From Adenophora triphylla var. japonica (taxonomy: Eukaryota; Streptophyta; Magnoliopsida; Asterales; Campanulaceae): a stretch of DNA of 64,000 nt. The position numbers were made by a program, and so were the translations under genes. The notes below the pieces were generated by a model. That model saw only the letters and a list, made by a program, of their open reading frames with translations, had not been told where the DNA came from and did not search any database. Shown here piece by piece: positions 1 through 11,006 of this stretch. The DNA is taken from positions 1 through 64,000 of the forward strand of contig JAFEMH010005380.1 of assembly GCA_022495995.1 (NCBI GenBank). Direction: 5' to 3'. The stretch's first letter is position 1, and each line of letters opens with the position of its first letter.

Positions 1-1117
1 AACCTTTATATATATATATAGAATATATATATATATATATTTTTATATATTTATATATATTTTTATATTATAATGACTAAGAGAAATAAGTTTTCATTTG
101 CATTTAATTAATAATGAGAGAAAAGGGTAATTAGGTTAATTTAAGACATTAATTATTTTCTTTATTAGTTGATTTGAAACAAATTAATATTCTAGAACCA
201 TCCATGTGAAGGGAAAATGGGAATTTCGGGCTTGAAACTATGAAGTGTTCTATGCACTTCAACCTATATATATATATATATATAATACTTCATTTGGATT
301 TAATTAATACGGGAGAGAAAAGGGTAATTAGGTTAATTTAAATATATTAATTATTTTCTTTATTAGTTGATTTGAAATAAACTAATATTCTAGAATCATT
401 CCTGATTTGAAGGAAAAATGGACTTGTTGAAGTGTTTTATGCACTTCAACCTTTATATAGATATAGATTAGCTTTTAATATGTTGACAAACTTATAAAGT
501 TACATATATATATATTTTTTTTTTAGACAAAAACCAAATAAACATATATGTGTAACTAATTAACTTTTATTTTTAAACCTAAAAATCTATTTGATTGAAA
601 TATAACCAAAAAGTTATACAAAATTAATTATTTTTATATTATTTTAAGAATAAAACATCTTTTATAATTTAAAAACCTAAAAATACTAGTAATATTTTAC
701 AATTTGTATCCAAGATAGAATTTCAAAATTTATGTTAAGTCAAAAATTTCATTTTATTAAATGAAAGAATTCCATGTCCAAAATAAATTATCTTTTTTGT
801 CCCAAAATATTTTTTTAAATGTATTTTTACTATTCTTTTTTGTCCTATTTTTACTTGCAAAACTAATAGTTTGCAAAGTAATAATATTTATGAATTTGTG
901 AAAAATGGATTTAGGTATAATGACTAAAAGAAATAAGTAATAATTCATTTTCATTTAAATAATACGGGAGAGAAAAGGGTAATTATGTTAATTTGAAGAT
1001 ATTAATTATTTTCTTTATTAGTTGATTTGAAACAAACTAATATTCTAGAACCATTCATGGTTTGGAGGGAAAATGGACTTGTCAAGCCGTTGTTCCATGC
1101 ACTTCAACCTTTATATA
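1..1117 (-). repeat. Tandem array of Helitron-like units, left side
   Basis: At least three partial head-to-tail copies of one AT-rich unit lie here, read on the minus strand. Each starts next to a TATATATAAAGG run, followed by a short palindrome (GTTGAAGTGC, loop, CACTTCAAC) and a conserved block of about 170 bp. The same unit occurs on the plus strand at 13046-15390, where its far end carries a hairpin and CTAA followed by a new TCTATATA start. That TC...CTAA arrangement fits a non-autonomous Helitron. No coding sequence is seen. The classification is inferred; the repeat structure is visible. Confidence 0.6.
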
Positions 1118-2120
1118 TATAATGTATAGACTAGTATGTCAATTGTGTTAAACACACTAAAAAAATATTTTAAAATTTTCATTAACCAATTAAAGAAATT
1201 CAATTTTTTTATTAACAAAACCAAGTCATTAACTGGTCATTCTTCCATATTCTTAATTCCTGATTAATTGCATTTTAGTTAACTTGAGGTTTGTCAAGAT
1301 GTTGTTTCTATATTCTTACCACACATTTGCATTTTTACATTTACTTCCTCAAATTTTGTTACCCACTTGGATATATTTTTGGATTGCTCGTTAGAAAACC
1401 AACGAACCATGCGTTCAAGGTGCTTCACGTGACTAACCGAAGGGGTATTTTCATCATTTCCATGGAGTAAAGAGACTTGGTACGGTCATTCACGTGCAAT
1501 TTGGCCGACTTTCATTATAAACCTTAACTTCATCTTTCCTTTTATCCCCAATTTCAATCAAACCTAAATCTTCATCTTCACAACTTCAAATTTAGTGTTT
1601 TAGCTTGCTTTCCCACTCATGGGCGCATTTTTGGATTAAAGGGTAGCGGTGGGTTTTCAATGGCTATTATCGAGATGGTGTTTGGAGTTCGAATATGTAT
1701 GCCACAATCGGCTAAAATAGAGTAGTAAATGAACCATGGGTGTTTTAGAGGATAGATATAACTGTAGTATAGGTTCAACAAGAGTACTGGAATATTTGAT
1801 TTGTAACGTAATTTTGCTAAGAATGAATATATAAGATAAACCACCATCGTCAATCAATTTTCATAACCATCGATCCAATCTACCAAAAGCCAGTACCATA
1901 ATCTCAAATGTACACATACTGTATGTCCAAACTACCTACCAAAAGACATCTCAAATGATATCCATGCCACTTAAATTGTCATAATATGGCATCACCAACA
2001 CAATGAAGAGACTAAAGCAAAGCTTTTTACAACCAAAATAACTGCTAAAAAGTTTTTTACAATCAAAAGGCAATGTAGAATTTTTAATTTTCCACAAATC
2101 TATGATGCTTGTGTCAATCT
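1118..2120. other. Unassigned spacer with promoter-like motifs
   Basis: No gene is supported here. Two CACGTG (G-box) hexamers lie near 1426 and 1490, and a CATTATAAACC TATA-like stretch near 1513 is followed by CT-rich, 5'UTR-like sequence up to an ATG at 1619. That ATG opens only six codons. This may be a promoter remnant whose gene has been lost. The block is not shared with the right side of the palindrome. Confidence 0.25.
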
Positions 2121-2129
2121 TCTTAGATT

Positions 2130-2315
2130 TTATCCCAACCGATTCCATTTGAATTCTGCGAGAGACCTTCTAACTCTTCGGACGTCGAAGTGGTCGCCGT
2201 TGATTTTCTTCATGTATTCTTTCGTGATGTACCACCACCTTCCATTGCTGTCGGGCAATGTTATAAAATTTTTGCTTCCTCCTTGGACTCGCTCAGCAGC
2301 TTCATCCTCCAACAA
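2130..2315 (-). CDS. Possible partial exon, unknown protein
   Basis: A 61-codon open stretch begins MLEDEAAERVQGG and contains a Trp pair in GRWWYITKEYMKK, followed by basic residues and FKWNRLG before the stop. Its composition (charged, with Trp and Tyr) looks more coding-like than the surrounding AT-rich DNA. I do not recognise a family. It ends beside the outer edge of the palindrome's left arm, so it may be the last exon of a gene cut by the rearrangement. It could equally be chance. Confidence 0.2.
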   Translation of the reverse strand: MLEDEAAERVQGGSKNFITLPDSNGRWWYITKEYMKKINGDHFDVRRVRRSLAEFKWNRLG

Positions 2316-2960
2316 CAGGTTTCATTAAATACCTAATAAAGACACAACATTAAGGCATAAATACTAAATCTCTTCGAAAATAAAATATAGTACAAGTGGA
2401 GTCTCTTTAAAACTTCATTCATAGCTCACAATTGAATTTCCCTCTTCATAGCATTTAAAGCATGAATTCAAATCCATGGTGTTAATTGAATTTCTAATTG
2501 CAGTTAGACTAATATTATATGCCAAATTGTGAAGTTCACTGCAACAATTTTTTTTTGAATGTAAGTAAGTCTTCTATTTCCAACCTATTAAATCCACTTT
2601 ATGTTTTTTAAAGCAACACACTTTTACATTGTGTGTGGTTTTTTAATTATGTTTTGAGTTTCCAGCTGATATTGTAAGCCAATTTAAGAATAGAAATGAC
2701 TGTTCATTTAAAATATACTGTATTAAGATACTCTCATTTAGTGAAAATCTTGATCAATTAAATCAAAATTTCTTTGACTTGTTATGAGTACTGAAGGCTA
2801 TTGGCTTACGGTTTAAGCAGAAAATTTTAAAGTCTCAACAACTGGGAAGGTTTGGTTGTTAACATGGCAGCATAAATGGCCCTCCCCAGATCTTCTTGGC
2901 AAGATCCTTTTCCCATCTAAACTCTTGGACCAGTAAACTTCAACCAATTGCAAGACGGTA

Positions 2961-3217
2961 CTCCTGTCCTAGAATAAATGTCACATTTTTCACTTCTTTT
3001 GGTTAACTAAGTTAATTTTTGACTACATTTAATGAAAAAGTTGTCTACCTTCATGAAAATTTAAAAGTAGTTATGGATAGTGTTTATATTGATGCATCAA
3101 TATCCCCTTTAGAGTAGTATAAGGATAATCAATTTTATCACAACTATTTTGTTAAAGTTCAACTTAGTTGACCACCTAAGCTCAAAAGCATTTACATTTA
3201 TTCTAGTATGCGGAGAG
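2961..3217. mobile_element. Stowaway-like MITE, degenerate
   Basis: A TA dinucleotide precedes CTCCTGTCCTAGAATAAATG; the far end is TTCTAGTATGCGGAGAG followed by TA. The better-preserved copies at 11647-11899 and 22061-22309 show the inverted ends clearly. There is no coding capacity. It sat in the intron of the RNA-binding-protein gene before the locus was duplicated. Confidence 0.6.
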
Positions 3218-3349
3218 TATTCTTTATCAAAGAGAGTATTGTCATCATGATATGCCTAAAATTTTGGAAGGTCACAAACATTTTGGGACTAAGGCCGTGT
3301 TGTTGTTGTTGTTCATGCTGTCGTGATTGCCTTTCGGGATAATTAATAC

Positions 3350-3669
3350 TCCTCCGCCCCACCGATCTTAAGAAAAGCTTTCTATTTTCACAAAGGCCCC
3401 GTCAATCTTAAGAAATCTCAAAAATGTAAAGTTTTTTATTATTTTTATACTCTTTCTACTCCCACTCATTCTCTCTCTCCTACTTTACTTTCTACACTCA
3501 CAACATTCTCTCTCCTAACTATACATCCCACTCATTCTCTCTCTCCTATTTAATTTTTCACACTCACAACACTTCTTCCACTCATTCTCTCTCCTAATAC
3601 TATAATAATATTTCTTAATTCCCGTGCCATTTCAAAATTTCCAAAGATCATTGCTCGGGACGGAGGGAG
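3350..3669. mobile_element. Stowaway MITE in palindrome left arm
   Basis: The element starts CTCCTCCGCCCCACCGATC and ends GGACGGAGGGAG, flanked by TA. Its interior has repeated ACTCATTCTCTCTCC pyrimidine blocks typical of this family in the window. The mirror copy is 11208-11503. The third gene copy has no element at the matching site (near 21965). Confidence 0.8.
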
Positions 3670-4084
3670 TATATTTAATGTATACAAATTTAGGATGCAA
3701 GGCGGTAAAAATAATAATTTAGTGCAAATTTTTCTCAAAATTAAGGGGTCAAAATGTATAAATCCATCATTTTTAGTAGTAAAAAGTCTGTTTTCTAAAA
3801 AAATTGATAGTGCAAAAACCGACACATACTCCAAAATTTAAGGGGAAATGTGGCTTCGCCACCGATCATATGGGACAGTGTATTATATTATCGTCAAGAT
3901 TTGAACAATGATGAAAAATAGGCTATATATTTTGCATTAAATTTTATTGTCTTTAATAGTGTGTGGCTTTGAATTTTTTTCGCTGTGAAATTTTTTTTTA
4001 CCCCTCAACATAAATCCTAAGTCCACATAAATCCTGTAAACTTACCACTGAACTCGAAGTTTTTGTTTCCTTACAGCTGTCAGA

Positions 4085-4554
4085 ATGGCCTTCCCTCTGG
4101 AGAATAGGAAGTCTCATGAGCTCAATCTTTTACACAGAACAACAGTGTATCTATGCTCAATGCTATTCGTTGCATGTCTGGGCTGCTTTTTGTTGGTGGC
4201 CTTTCTTTTCAAACTGATGCCCATTCTTTGATGGAAGCTTTTTCTAGATTTGGGGAAGTTACTGAAGCAAGGGTTACTACAGACAGAGATTTCTGGGAAG
4301 TCAAGGGGATTTGGGTTTCTGTGAACTACTCTAGTCATGACTCTGCAAAAGAGGCTTTGAGTGCGATGGACGGAGTGGAACTGAATGGCCGGAGTATTCG
4401 TGTCAGTATCGCCAATGAGCGTCCTTCCTCAGGCCGCGCTTTGGTGGATATTAAAGGTCGAGCCGGCTGGCCACCGTTGGCTCTGACATTCCAGTGTCTG
4501 TATGTTCTGGCTTTGACAAGTCAATTACTTATTAGGAACCAGGAATGGTTTTAA
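4085..4554 (+). pseudogene. Glycine-rich RNA-binding protein pseudogene (copy 1)
   Basis: This is the left-arm copy of the single-RRM gene. The splice acceptor (TTCCTTACAG) and ATG at 4085 are kept, but a small indel after the first codons throws the targeting peptide out of frame. The correct frame resumes around 4153 with [19 protein letters not shown]2 survives as LFVGGL. RNP1, [10 protein letters not shown] in the other copies, has become EVKGIWVSVNY and so loses the aromatic residues needed for RNA stacking. A second indel near 4435 removes the Gly-rich tail and its stop, giving an unrelated read-through end. Loss of function is inferred from these three lesions. Confidence 0.85.
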
Positions 4555-4989
4555 TTTCTTTTCTGATGAAAAATTTGAACTGTGCTTAGCATGTAATGCT
4601 CTTTAATACTTGTTTTCTTTTCTTTTTAGGATGATTTAATTATAAAAAAAAAAAATATTAGCCTGGTACTACTCTGTCAGAACTGATGCCCTGCCATTAT
4701 TTGTTATAGTACTCCACAATTTTTTTTTTAAAAAATGAGTCCTACATAAAAATGAGGCCTAAATAAGTGCTACAAAAGCACCCAAGAAGGAAAATGTGTT
4801 TCAAATCAAAATCTTCATCAGAAAAGTTCCACCATTGGTTTGTTCCCTCCCTTCACAATCAGAACACCAAAATTTAAATATCTCAATAAATATTTACAGG
4901 AAATAAATTTCTGTGCAAATGGTGGAATAATTTTCACCAGCTGGGAATTCATACAAACCATTGGACACCATAAACTATGTACAACAAAT

Positions 4990-5100
4990 AAATTGCAAAA
5001 TCTATCTATATATTAAAGCAGGTCATCCAAGGAACAGTAATAGCGCCAAAATTTTCGCCAAAATTTTAAGGGCAATTTAGTCATTTCCTTTCAGGACATA
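4990..5100 (+). mobile_element. Helitron-like 5' terminus, left arm
   Basis: The host sequence AATTGCAAAA is followed at 5004 by TCTATCTATATATTAAAG, a start typical of plant Helitrons (TC at the end, AT-rich, then AAAG). The same terminus lies inverted at 9889. The third gene copy reads straight through this position, so it is a true insertion junction. No matching 3' hairpin plus CTRR was found inside the palindrome. Confidence 0.55.
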
Positions 5101-5224
5101 ATTGAAGATATACTACGCAAATTACACATGGCAGGTCATGATTGGGAGAAAAATGACGCGTGCAATATACGCGTCGACAGAGGCGCGTGTATGCAGACGG
5201 ATTTTTTTTTTTTTTAAATGGGAC

Positions 5225-5670
5225 ACCGTGTAGCGAGTTTAACCGGTCACAAGGATCGATTGTGACAAGGATCGGTAAATCATTAACATGATGACCGGTC
5301 AATATTATTGGATGACCGATATCAATTCTTGACATGGTGATCGGTCACACACACATTATTTAACCGATAAGAATCGGTAAGACAAGGCAATAAAGAATCG
5401 GTAAGCCAGACATTGAGAATCGGTAATCAGCCTGGCCTGTGGCATTAACCATGGGTCACACACTCACACGTGACGAGTTTAACCTGTAGCTGACCGATCC
5501 AAACATATTTGTAGATGACTGATCCAAACCTGTAGCTGACCGATCCAAACATTGTTGTACCTGACCGATCCAAACATTGTTGTACCTGACCGATCCAAAC
5601 CTGTAGCCAATGATCCAAACATTGTTGACAGTTGTAGCTGACCAATCCAAAAACAAGGTTGTGCCCACAA
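5225..5670 (+). repeat. CCGATCCAAAC / CGGTAA repeat cluster
   Basis: The block contains ACCGGTCA and GATCGGTAA motifs, then five or six imperfect units of about 20-30 bp built on CTGACCGATCCAAAC with CTGTAGC or ATTGTTGTAC between them. The inverted copy is at 9244-9625, and related motifs occur at 7810-7910. Several short ORFs on the minus strand come only from this repeat. Nothing supports a gene. Confidence 0.7.
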
Positions 5671-6107
5671 TGGATACAAAATCAAAAATGGTGCAAACTT
5701 CGTCCCACTTTAAATTTTAAAATAATTATTATTAATAAAAAAAATTAAATAAAAATATTATTTTTTTATCTCAAATAAATATTTTAAAAAATATAATTCT
5801 ATAAAAATTATAATCTTCATTTCAAAAATAAATATTATTTTCGACTCAAAATGAATAACCAAAAAATAATACTACATTTTTTGTTCAAAAAAATGAACAT
5901 TACTTTCTTCATCCCAATGAATATTTTTAAAAAATAATACTGCTTCATTTGCCTCGCAAAAAATACAAAAACAGGAATAAGTAGGTGCTTTTATATTTCT
6001 TAAATACAATAACATGCTTTTATATTTTTTGAAGTAGTATTGCTTTCCTCTTTATCCTACATGGGATCTGCAATAAAAATTTTGGAGATAAATTGAAGAT
6101 ATTTTGA

Positions 6108-6360
6108 GAAACTCGCTACACGGTGTAGCGAGTTTATATATTTTTTTCAAATAATTTTTATTTTTAAAATTTTAACTAAAACAACTCATTATTTGAAACT
6201 TTGCCACACGGTGTAGACGAGTTTATAATTGGTTGGATTCGGTTAAAATCGCTAAATCAATGACGGTGTAGCGAATTTAAATTATTTGTGCTCAATATTA
6301 TTTAAATCAATTATGTCCCTATTATAAAACGTTGAACTCGCTACATAGCGAGTTCAGATT
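6108..6360. repeat. CTCGCTACAC palindrome cluster, left
   Basis: Several copies of a near-perfect palindrome occur here: AACTCGCTACAC, one central base, then its exact reverse complement. Some copies are degenerate (near 6205, 6262 and 6340). The mirror cluster is at 8598-8816, and the same motif flanks the foldback element at 40.8 and 43.7 kb. No coding sequence is present. Confidence 0.8.
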
Positions 6361-6845
6361 ATCAGATTGGGCCACAACCGATCCAAACCAAAACCAAAAA
6401 GCTACAAACCTCGTCTCACTTTAAATTACAAAATAATAATTATTAATAAATAAAATTAAATAGAAATATTATTTTTTTCATCTCAAATAAATACTTTAAA
6501 AAATATACTTCTATAAAAAATTATATTATTCATATCAAAAATAAATATTACTTTCGACTCGAAATAAATAATCAAAAAATAATACTACATTTTTTATAAA
6601 AAAAAAAGAGCATTACTTCCTTCATGCCAATGAATATTTTAAAAATTATTACTACTTCATTCGCCTCTAAAATCAATGTTTGTAATGTTAGTACATTTGT
6701 CTCAAAATATGACATTAAGATGTCATTAATTTTTTAGACGAATAAAGTAGTATTCTTTTTTCAAATGTTCAATGAGACGAAGAAAGCCATATTCATTTTT
6801 TTTAGATAGAAAAAAATTCAACTTTTTAAGAAAAAAAAAAATTTG

Positions 6846-6880
6846 AACTCGCTACATCTATCTATATATTAAAGCAGGTC
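6846..6880 (+). mobile_element. Second Helitron-like terminus
   Basis: TCTATCTATATATTAAAG recurs at 6848, again followed by CAGGTCATCC, directly after a truncated CTCGCTACA motif. It marks the point where the left arm stops matching the right arm, so a second insertion of the same family may define the palindrome's inner breakpoint. Confidence 0.5.
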
Positions 6881-7264
6881 ATCCGGTTAGAACGGTTTGC
6901 CGGTTAACCGGTTATTCATTTTGGGTTGAAAATAATATTTATTTTTGAAATGAATAATATAATTTTTTATAAATGTATATATTTAAAATATTTACTTGAG
7001 ATGGATAAAATAATATTTCTATTTTTTTTTTTAATATTTATTATTTTATAATTTAAACCGAGATGAGACGGAGTTTGTTCCATTTGCCTTTGCCTTTACC
7101 TTTACTGTTCAATTGAACAGATTAGAAATAGTATCAAAATCGGTTGACCCAATATGCACAAATCACTAAATCACTAAGTAAGTAACCGGTTTACCCAAAT
7201 CTCACCCAAATCGGTAAGGTAAAGCCCAAGAGTCACTTGACCCAAATCAATTCAGTAAAGGAAA

Positions 7265-7800
7265 AGGTACAAACTCCATCTCACTTTAAATTACAAAATA
7301 ATAATTATTAATAAAAAACTAAATAGAAATATTATTTTTTTCATCTCAAATAAATACTTTATAAAATATACTTCTATAAAAAATTATATTATTTATTTCA
7401 AAAATAAATATTATTTTCGACTTAAAATGAATAACCAAAAAATAATACTATATTTTTTATAAAAAAAATTAGCATTACTTCCTTCATTCCAATGGATATT
7501 TTAAAAATTAATACTACTTCATTCGTCTCTAAAATTAATGTTTGTAATGAAGCAGTATTATTTTTTTAAAATATTCATTGGGATGAAGAAAGTAATGTTC
7601 ATTTTTTTGGATAAAAAATGTAGTATTATTTTTTGGTTATTCATTTTGAGTCAAAAGTAATATTTATTTTTGAAATGAAAATTATAATTTTTTATAGAAA
7701 TATATTTTTTAAAATATTAATTTGAGATGAAAAATAGTATTTCTATTTAGTTTTATTTATTAACAATTATTATTTTATAATTTAAAATGAGAAAGACTTT
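7265..7800. mobile_element. Foldback element at palindrome centre
   Basis: Two arms of about 250 bp face each other: the left opens TACAAACTCCATCTCACTTT and the right closes with TTTAAAATGAGA. Inside, blocks such as TTTCAAAAATAAATATTA mirror each other across a centre near 7545. The same arm sequence recurs singly at about 5690-5960, 6410-6840, 8170-8545, 8935-9230 and 40975-42430, so it is a family of long-inverted-repeat elements without genes. Confidence 0.7.
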
Positions 7801-7949
7801 ATACCTTAGTTTGATTTGAATAGGTAATCCGGTAATTCATATCGGTAAGCCTATAGGTTGGTTTGGATCGGTAAGCCTGTAGTAGGTTGGTTTGAATCGG
7901 TAAGTCAATATCATCTGTCAAGCCAAGTCTGTGTGAGAGAATTGTATTT

Positions 7950-8040
7950 CTTATTTTCTTTCTCTTTCTCTTTCTCTTACTGTCTCTTTCTTTCTTTCTT
8001 TTCTTTTCTCTTTCTTTTTTTTTCTTTCTTTCTTTGTCAT
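7950..8040 (+). repeat. Pyrimidine (CTTT)n tract
   Basis: A nearly pure pyrimidine run of TTCTTTCTC-type units. It produces a low-complexity Phe/Ser ORF with no biological support. Confidence 0.8.
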
Positions 8041-8597
8041 TTTAATTTTGATTATATTTCTTGAATTATTATTAATATTAAAAATTAATTTTTTAATCAT
8101 TTATAAATTCAATATATTTCAAAACTAATTTCTTAAAAAGTAAAAAAAAAATCTATGTCAAAAAAAATGAATATGTCTTCCTTCGTCTCAATGAACATTT
8201 AAAAAAAGAATACTAATTTATTCGTCTAAAAAATTAATGTCATCTTAATGTCATATTTTGAGACGAATGCACTAACATTAATTTTAGAGGAGAATGGAGA
8301 AGTATTAATTTTAAAAATATTCATTGGATGAAGGAAGTAATGCTCATTTTTTGGATAAAAAATATAGTATTATTTTTTGGTTATTCATTTTGAGTCGAAA
8401 GTAATATTTATTTTTGAAATGAATAATATAATTTTTTATAGAAGTATATTTTTTAAAAGTATTATTTTGAGATGCAAAAAATAATATTTCTATTTAGTTT
8501 TCTTTATTAATAATTATTATTTTGTAATTTAAAGTGAGACGGAGTTTGTAGCTTTGGTTTGGTTTGGATCGGTTGTGGCCCAATCTGATAATCTGAA

Positions 8598-8816
8598 CTC
8601 GCTATGTAGCGAGTTCAATTTTTTTATAATAGCATAAATTTAAATAATATTGAGCAAATTTAAATTCGCTACACCGTGTAGCGATTTTAACCGAAAAAAT
8701 TATAAACTCGCTACACCGTGTAGCGAGTTTCAAATGTGGGTTATTTTGGGATTAAAATTTTTAAAATAAAATTATTTGAAAAAAATTATAAACTCGCTAC
8801 ACCGTGTAGCGAGTTT
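8598..8816. repeat. CTCGCTACAC palindrome cluster, right
   Basis: This holds the cleanest copies of the 12-bp-arm palindrome, at about 8645-8670, 8705-8730 and 8793-8816, with a shortened form (CGCTATGTAGCG) near 8600. They are separated by sequence such as TGTGGGTTATTTTGGGATT that is also found beside the motif at 43.7 kb. Confidence 0.8.
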
Positions 8817-9854
8817 CTCAAAATATCTTCAATTTATCTCCAAAATTTTTATTACGAATCCCATGTGGGATAAAGAAGACAATACTACTTCAAAAAATAT
8901 AAAAGCATGTTATTGTATTTAAGAAATATAAAAGCACTAACATTACAAACATTAATTTTTGAGGCAAATGAAGCAGTATTATTTTTTAAAAATATTCATT
9001 GGGATGAAGAAAGTAATGTTCATTTTTTTGAACAAAAAATGTAGTATTATTTTTTGGTTATTCATTTTGAGTCGAAAATAATATTTATTTTTGAAATGAA
9101 GATTATAATTTTTATAGAATTATATTTTTTAAAATATTTATTTGAGATAAAAAATAATATTTTTATTTAATTTTCTTTATTAATAATAATTATTTTAGAA
9201 TTTAAAATGAGACGAAATTTGTACCATTTGGTTTGTATCCATTGTGGGCACAACCTTGTTTTTGGATTGGTCAGCTACAACTGTCAACAATGTTTGGATC
9301 GGTAAGCTACAGGTTTGGATCGGTCAGGTACAACAATGTTTGGATCGGTCAGCTACAGGTTTGGATCAGTCATCTACAAATATGTTTGGATCGGTCAGCT
9401 ACAGGTTAAACTCGTCACGTGTGAGTGTGTGACCCATGGTTAATGCCACAGGCCAGGCTGATTACCGATTCTCAATGTCTGGCTTACCGATTCTTTATTG
9501 CCTTGTCTTACCGATTCTTATCGGTTAAATAATGTGTGTGTGACCGATCACCATGTCAAGAATTGATATCGGTCATCCAATAATATTGACCGGTCATCAT
9601 GTTAATGATTTACCGATCCTTGTCACAATCGATCACTTGTGGCGGTTAAAGCTTCGCTACACGGTGTCCCATTTAAAAAAAAAAAAAATCCGTCTGCATA
9701 CACGCGCCTCTGTCGACGCGTATATTGCACGCGTCATTTTTCTCCCAATCATGACCTGCCATGTGTAATTTGCGTAGTATATCTTCAATTATGTCCTGAA
9801 AGGAAATGACTAAATTGCCCTTAAAATTTTGGCGAAAATTTTGGCGCTATTACT

Positions 9855-9889
9855 GTTCCTTGGATGACCTGCTTTAATATATAGATAGA
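9855..9889 (-). mobile_element. Helitron-like 5' terminus, right arm
   Basis: The exact inverted counterpart of the terminus at 5004, ending at 9889 next to TTTGCAATTTATTTG of the host locus. The uninterrupted host sequence is visible at 20642-20660 in the third gene copy. Confidence 0.55.
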
Positions 9890-10430
9890 TTTTGCAATTT
9901 ATTTGTTGTACATAGTTTATGGTGTCCAATGGTTTGTATGAATTCCCAGCTGGTGAAAATTATTCCACCATTTGCTGGCAATTTATTTCCTGTAAATATT
10001 TATTGAGATATTTAAATTTTGGTGTTCTGATTGTGAAGGGAGGGAACAAACCAATGGTGGAACTTTTCTGATGAAGATTTTGATTTGAAACACATTTTCC
10101 TTCTTGGGTGCTTTTGTAGCACTTATTTAGGCCTCATTTTTATGTAGGACTCATTTTTTAAAAAAAAATTGTGGAGTACTATAACAAATAATGGCAGGGC
10201 ATCAGTTCTGACAGAGTAGTACCAGGCTAACATTTTTTTTTTATAATTAAATCATCCTAAAAAGAAAAAAAAAACAAGTATTAAAGAGCATTACATGCTA
10301 AGCACAGTTCAAATTTTTCATCAGAAAAGAAATTAAAACCATTCCTGGTTCCTAATAAGTAATTGACTTGTCAAAGCCAGAACATACAGACACTGGAATC
10401 ATCAGAGCCAACAGTGGCCAGCCGGCTCCT

Positions 10431-10793
10431 TTAATATCCACCAAAGCGGCCACGAGGAGGACGCTCATTGGCGATACTGACACGAATACTCCGGCCATTC
10501 AGTTCCACTCCGTCCATCGCACTCAAAGCCTCCTTTGCAGAGTCATCACTAGAGTAGTTCACAAACCCAAATCCCCTTGACTTCCCAGAATCTCTGTCTG
10601 TAGTAACCCTTGCTTCAGTAACTTCCCCAAATCTAGAAAAAGCTTCCATCAAAGAATGGGCATCAGTTTGAAAAGAAAGGCCACCAACAAAAAGCTTGGT
10701 AGACATGCAACGAATAGCATTGAGCATAGATACACTGTTGTTCTGTGTAAAAGATTGGCTCATGAGACTTCCTATTCTCTTGGAGAAGGCCAT
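10431..10793 (-). CDS. Mitochondrial-type glycine-rich RNA-binding protein (copy 2)
   Basis: An open 120-codon reading frame. Residues 1-31 are Ser/Arg/Asn-rich with no acidic residue ([15 protein letters not shown]...), like a mitochondrial presequence. One RRM covers about residues 32-112, with RNP2 LFVGGL and RNP1 [10 protein letters not shown] intact. The family (small plant GR-RBPs with a presequence) binds RNA in mitochondria, with roles reported in editing, splicing and cold response. The Gly-rich tail is reduced to RPPRGRFGGY, so self-association could be impaired. The acceptor CCTTACAG lies 12 bp before the ATG. The first exon (12540-12720) is still recognisable but its upstream flank was replaced by AT-rich DNA, so a native promoter is doubtful. 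Confidence 0.75.
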   Translation of the reverse strand: MAFSKRIGSLMSQSFTQNNSVSMLNAIRCMSTKLFVGGLSFQTDAHSLMEAFSRFGEVTEARVTTDRDSGKSRGFGFVNYSSDDSAKEALSAMDGVELNGRSIRVSIANERPPRGRFGGY

Positions 10794-11006
10794 TCTGACA
10801 GCTGTAAGGAAATAAAAACTGAGAGTTCAGTGGCGGATTTAGGATTTATGTGGACTTAGGATTTATGTTGAGGGGGTAAAAAAATTTCACAGCGAAAAAA
10901 ATTAAAACCACACTATTAAAGACAATAAAATTTAATGCAAAATATATAGCCTATTTTTCATCATTGTTCAAATCTTGACGATAATAATACACTGTCCCAT
11001 ATGATC

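Larger units (their letters stand above)
2460..6845 (+). repeat. Left arm of large gene-bearing palindrome
   Basis: Read backwards on the other strand, this segment matches 8105-12370 over nearly its whole length, with many small differences. Matching landmarks are the intron around 2820-2930 (mirror near 11920-12050), the Stowaway elements at 2961 and 3350 (11647 and 11208), the RNA-binding-protein gene (4085 and 10793), the Helitron-like end (5004 and 9889) and the palindromic-motif block (6108-6360 and 8598-8816). Paired coordinates sum to about 14,845-14,965, drifting with indels. This is an inverted duplication of a gene locus, not only of a transposon. Confidence 0.88.
6846..8104. other. 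Spacer at palindrome centre
   Basis: This stretch separates the two arms and is not mirrored as a whole. It starts with another Helitron-like terminus (6848), then a block rich in CGGTT/AACCGG motifs, a self-contained foldback (7265-7800), more ATCGGTAAG motifs (7810-7910) and a pyrimidine run. No gene is seen. Confidence 0.6.

Noticed and set aside
5445..5685. Three overlapping short minus-strand ORFs rich in FGSV and CLDR
   Set aside because: They are translations of the CCGATCCAAAC repeat in different frames; the mirror copy at 9244-9432 gives the same artefact.
6100..8820. Endogenous pararetrovirus or other viral origin for the CTCGCTACAC blocks
   Set aside because: No movement-protein, coat or RT sequence was seen near any copy.
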